DNA of 64,000 nt, taken from assembly GCA_944325545.1 (NCBI GenBank), contig CALVAM010000004.1:35086-99085 (forward strand). Reading direction: 5' to 3'. How positions within the stretch are numbered: the stretch's first letter is position 1; each line of letters opens with the position of its first letter. This document shows, piece by piece, positions 63,607 through 64,000 of the stretch. The notes beneath the pieces are model-generated. The model did not search any database. It was not told where the DNA came from and worked only from the letters and a program-made list of their open reading frames with translations. A program made the position numbers and the translations under genes. This stretch comes from Candidatus Gastranaerophilales bacterium (GTDB lineage: Bacteria; Cyanobacteriota; Vampirovibrionia; Gastranaerophilales; Gastranaerophilaceae).

Positions 63607-63635
63607 TTGAATGTTCCGTTCTATAGTTATTATAG
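63607..63635 (+). promoter_or_regulatory. Predicted promoter of the DUF4186 gene
   Basis: TTGAAT (63607-63612) with TTATAG (63630-63635) 17 bases away, or TATTAT (63628-63633) at 15 bases. It lies about 27 bases before the ATG. Confidence 0.4.
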
Positions 63636-63662
63636 CATAGATATACGTGATAAAATATAATT

Positions 63663-64000
63663 ATGGAAATTTTAGAAAGATTAGCAAAATCAAAATTCAG
63701 GAGCAAATTTAAACTTCGAGCAAGAGAATTAAAATATATTCAAGAAAAAGGGCTTGATACCATTTATACCCATGCCTGCGATTTTATTCGTGATAGAGTA
63801 GCCCCGGCTGAACCAATTAACGATGGTAAACAAACTCCGATGCGAGGACATCCTGTGTTTATTGCTCAACACGCAACAGCCACCTGCTGCCGTGGCTGCA
63901 TCGAAAAATGGCACAAATTCCCTCAACACAGAGAATTAACCAAAACCGAACAAGAATATCTTATTTCCGTCATTATGGAATGGATAAACCGCCAAATTAA
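63663..64000 (+). CDS. DUF4186-family protein (cut by window end)
   Basis: An ATG at 63663 opens a frame that stays open to the last base (112 codons seen). It reads MEILERLAKSKFRSKFKLRA, YIQEKGLDTIYTHACDFIRD, then TPMRGHPVFIAQHATATCCR and CIEKWHKFP, which matches DUF4186, a family of about 110-120 aa with conserved His and Cys. Almost the whole protein is present and only the last few residues are missing. Function is unknown; the Cys/His set suggests metal binding. No ribosome site is obvious. Confidence 0.75.
   Translation, partial: MEILERLAKSKFRSKFKLRARELKYIQEKGLDTIYTHACDFIRDRVAPAEPINDGKQTPMRGHPVFIAQHATATCCRGCIEKWHKFPQHRELTKTEQEYLISVIMEWINRQI

Noticed and set aside
63729..63929. 66-aa minus-strand reading frame at the window end
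   Set aside because: It lies within the plus-strand DUF4186 frame, which has clear family motifs; the minus frame is a shadow.

Overview
The window is a strongly AT-rich bacterial chromosome segment that looks like a gut Vampirovibrionia/Melainabacteria genome (Gastranaerophilales type). That placement is inferred from the combination of low GC, a diderm-type SLBB polysaccharide exporter, basal-body flagellar genes, a Maf-type glycosyltransferase, paired DUF2229 activase-like proteins and many lineage-specific secreted proteins. No 16S gene is present to confirm it. No prophage, IS element or CRISPR array was found.

Layout. 1-521: debris of a DHA2/EmrB drug exporter joined to a short regulator-like N-terminus. 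705-7709: a tight operon of two CoA-dehydratase-activase-like (DUF2229) proteins around a PHP hydrolase, then a radical SAM enzyme and a large SLBB/Wza-like exporter, closed by a strong hairpin. 7774-25860: an exopolysaccharide or O-antigen locus with the complete dTDP-rhamnose pathway (rfbB, C, D, A), an inverted NAD-epimerase, an initiating sugar-phosphate transferase, three glycosyltransferases, Wzy-like polymerase, pyruvyltransferase-like protein, Wzx-like flippase, nitroreductase, Wzz-like protein, a second radical SAM enzyme, PAP2 phosphatase and lipid kinase.

25954-36225: an unusual COG0720 (QueD-like) protein, then a motility/surface block. On the minus strand lie a NarL-type regulator, a soluble histidine kinase, flgB, flgC and fliE. 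Around them on the plus strand are secreted proteins in two paralogous pairs and a Maf-type motility-associated glycosyltransferase. 36356-41518: a glycine-zipper protein, ilvD, clpP and clpX. 41551-46455: two large paralogous EF-hand proteins without signal peptides. Each is preceded by an almost perfect flagellar sigma-28 promoter (TAAAGTTT, 11 bases, GCCGATAT). This is the most interesting signal in the window, because it ties an uncharacterised protein family to late flagellar expression.

46572-58299: housekeeping genes, namely acyl-CoA synthetase, rpsF-ssb-rpsR, tuf, a Gfo/Idh oxidoreductase, a CDP-alcohol phosphatidyltransferase, trmL, nnrD, two tandem 5'-nucleotidase-like proteins and ruvA. 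A tRNA-Ser(UGA) follows. 58858-64000 is accessory: a divergent HxlR regulator/NTF2-like pair, a cluster of REP-like palindromes including a 148-bp tandem duplication, a HipA/HipB-type module, an XRE-ImmA/IrrE protease with a partner gene whose start is folded in a hairpin, and a DUF4186 gene cut by the window end.

Several genes (31247, 61467, perhaps 36225) have promoters placed so that transcription should begin at or next to the start codon, suggesting leaderless mRNAs.
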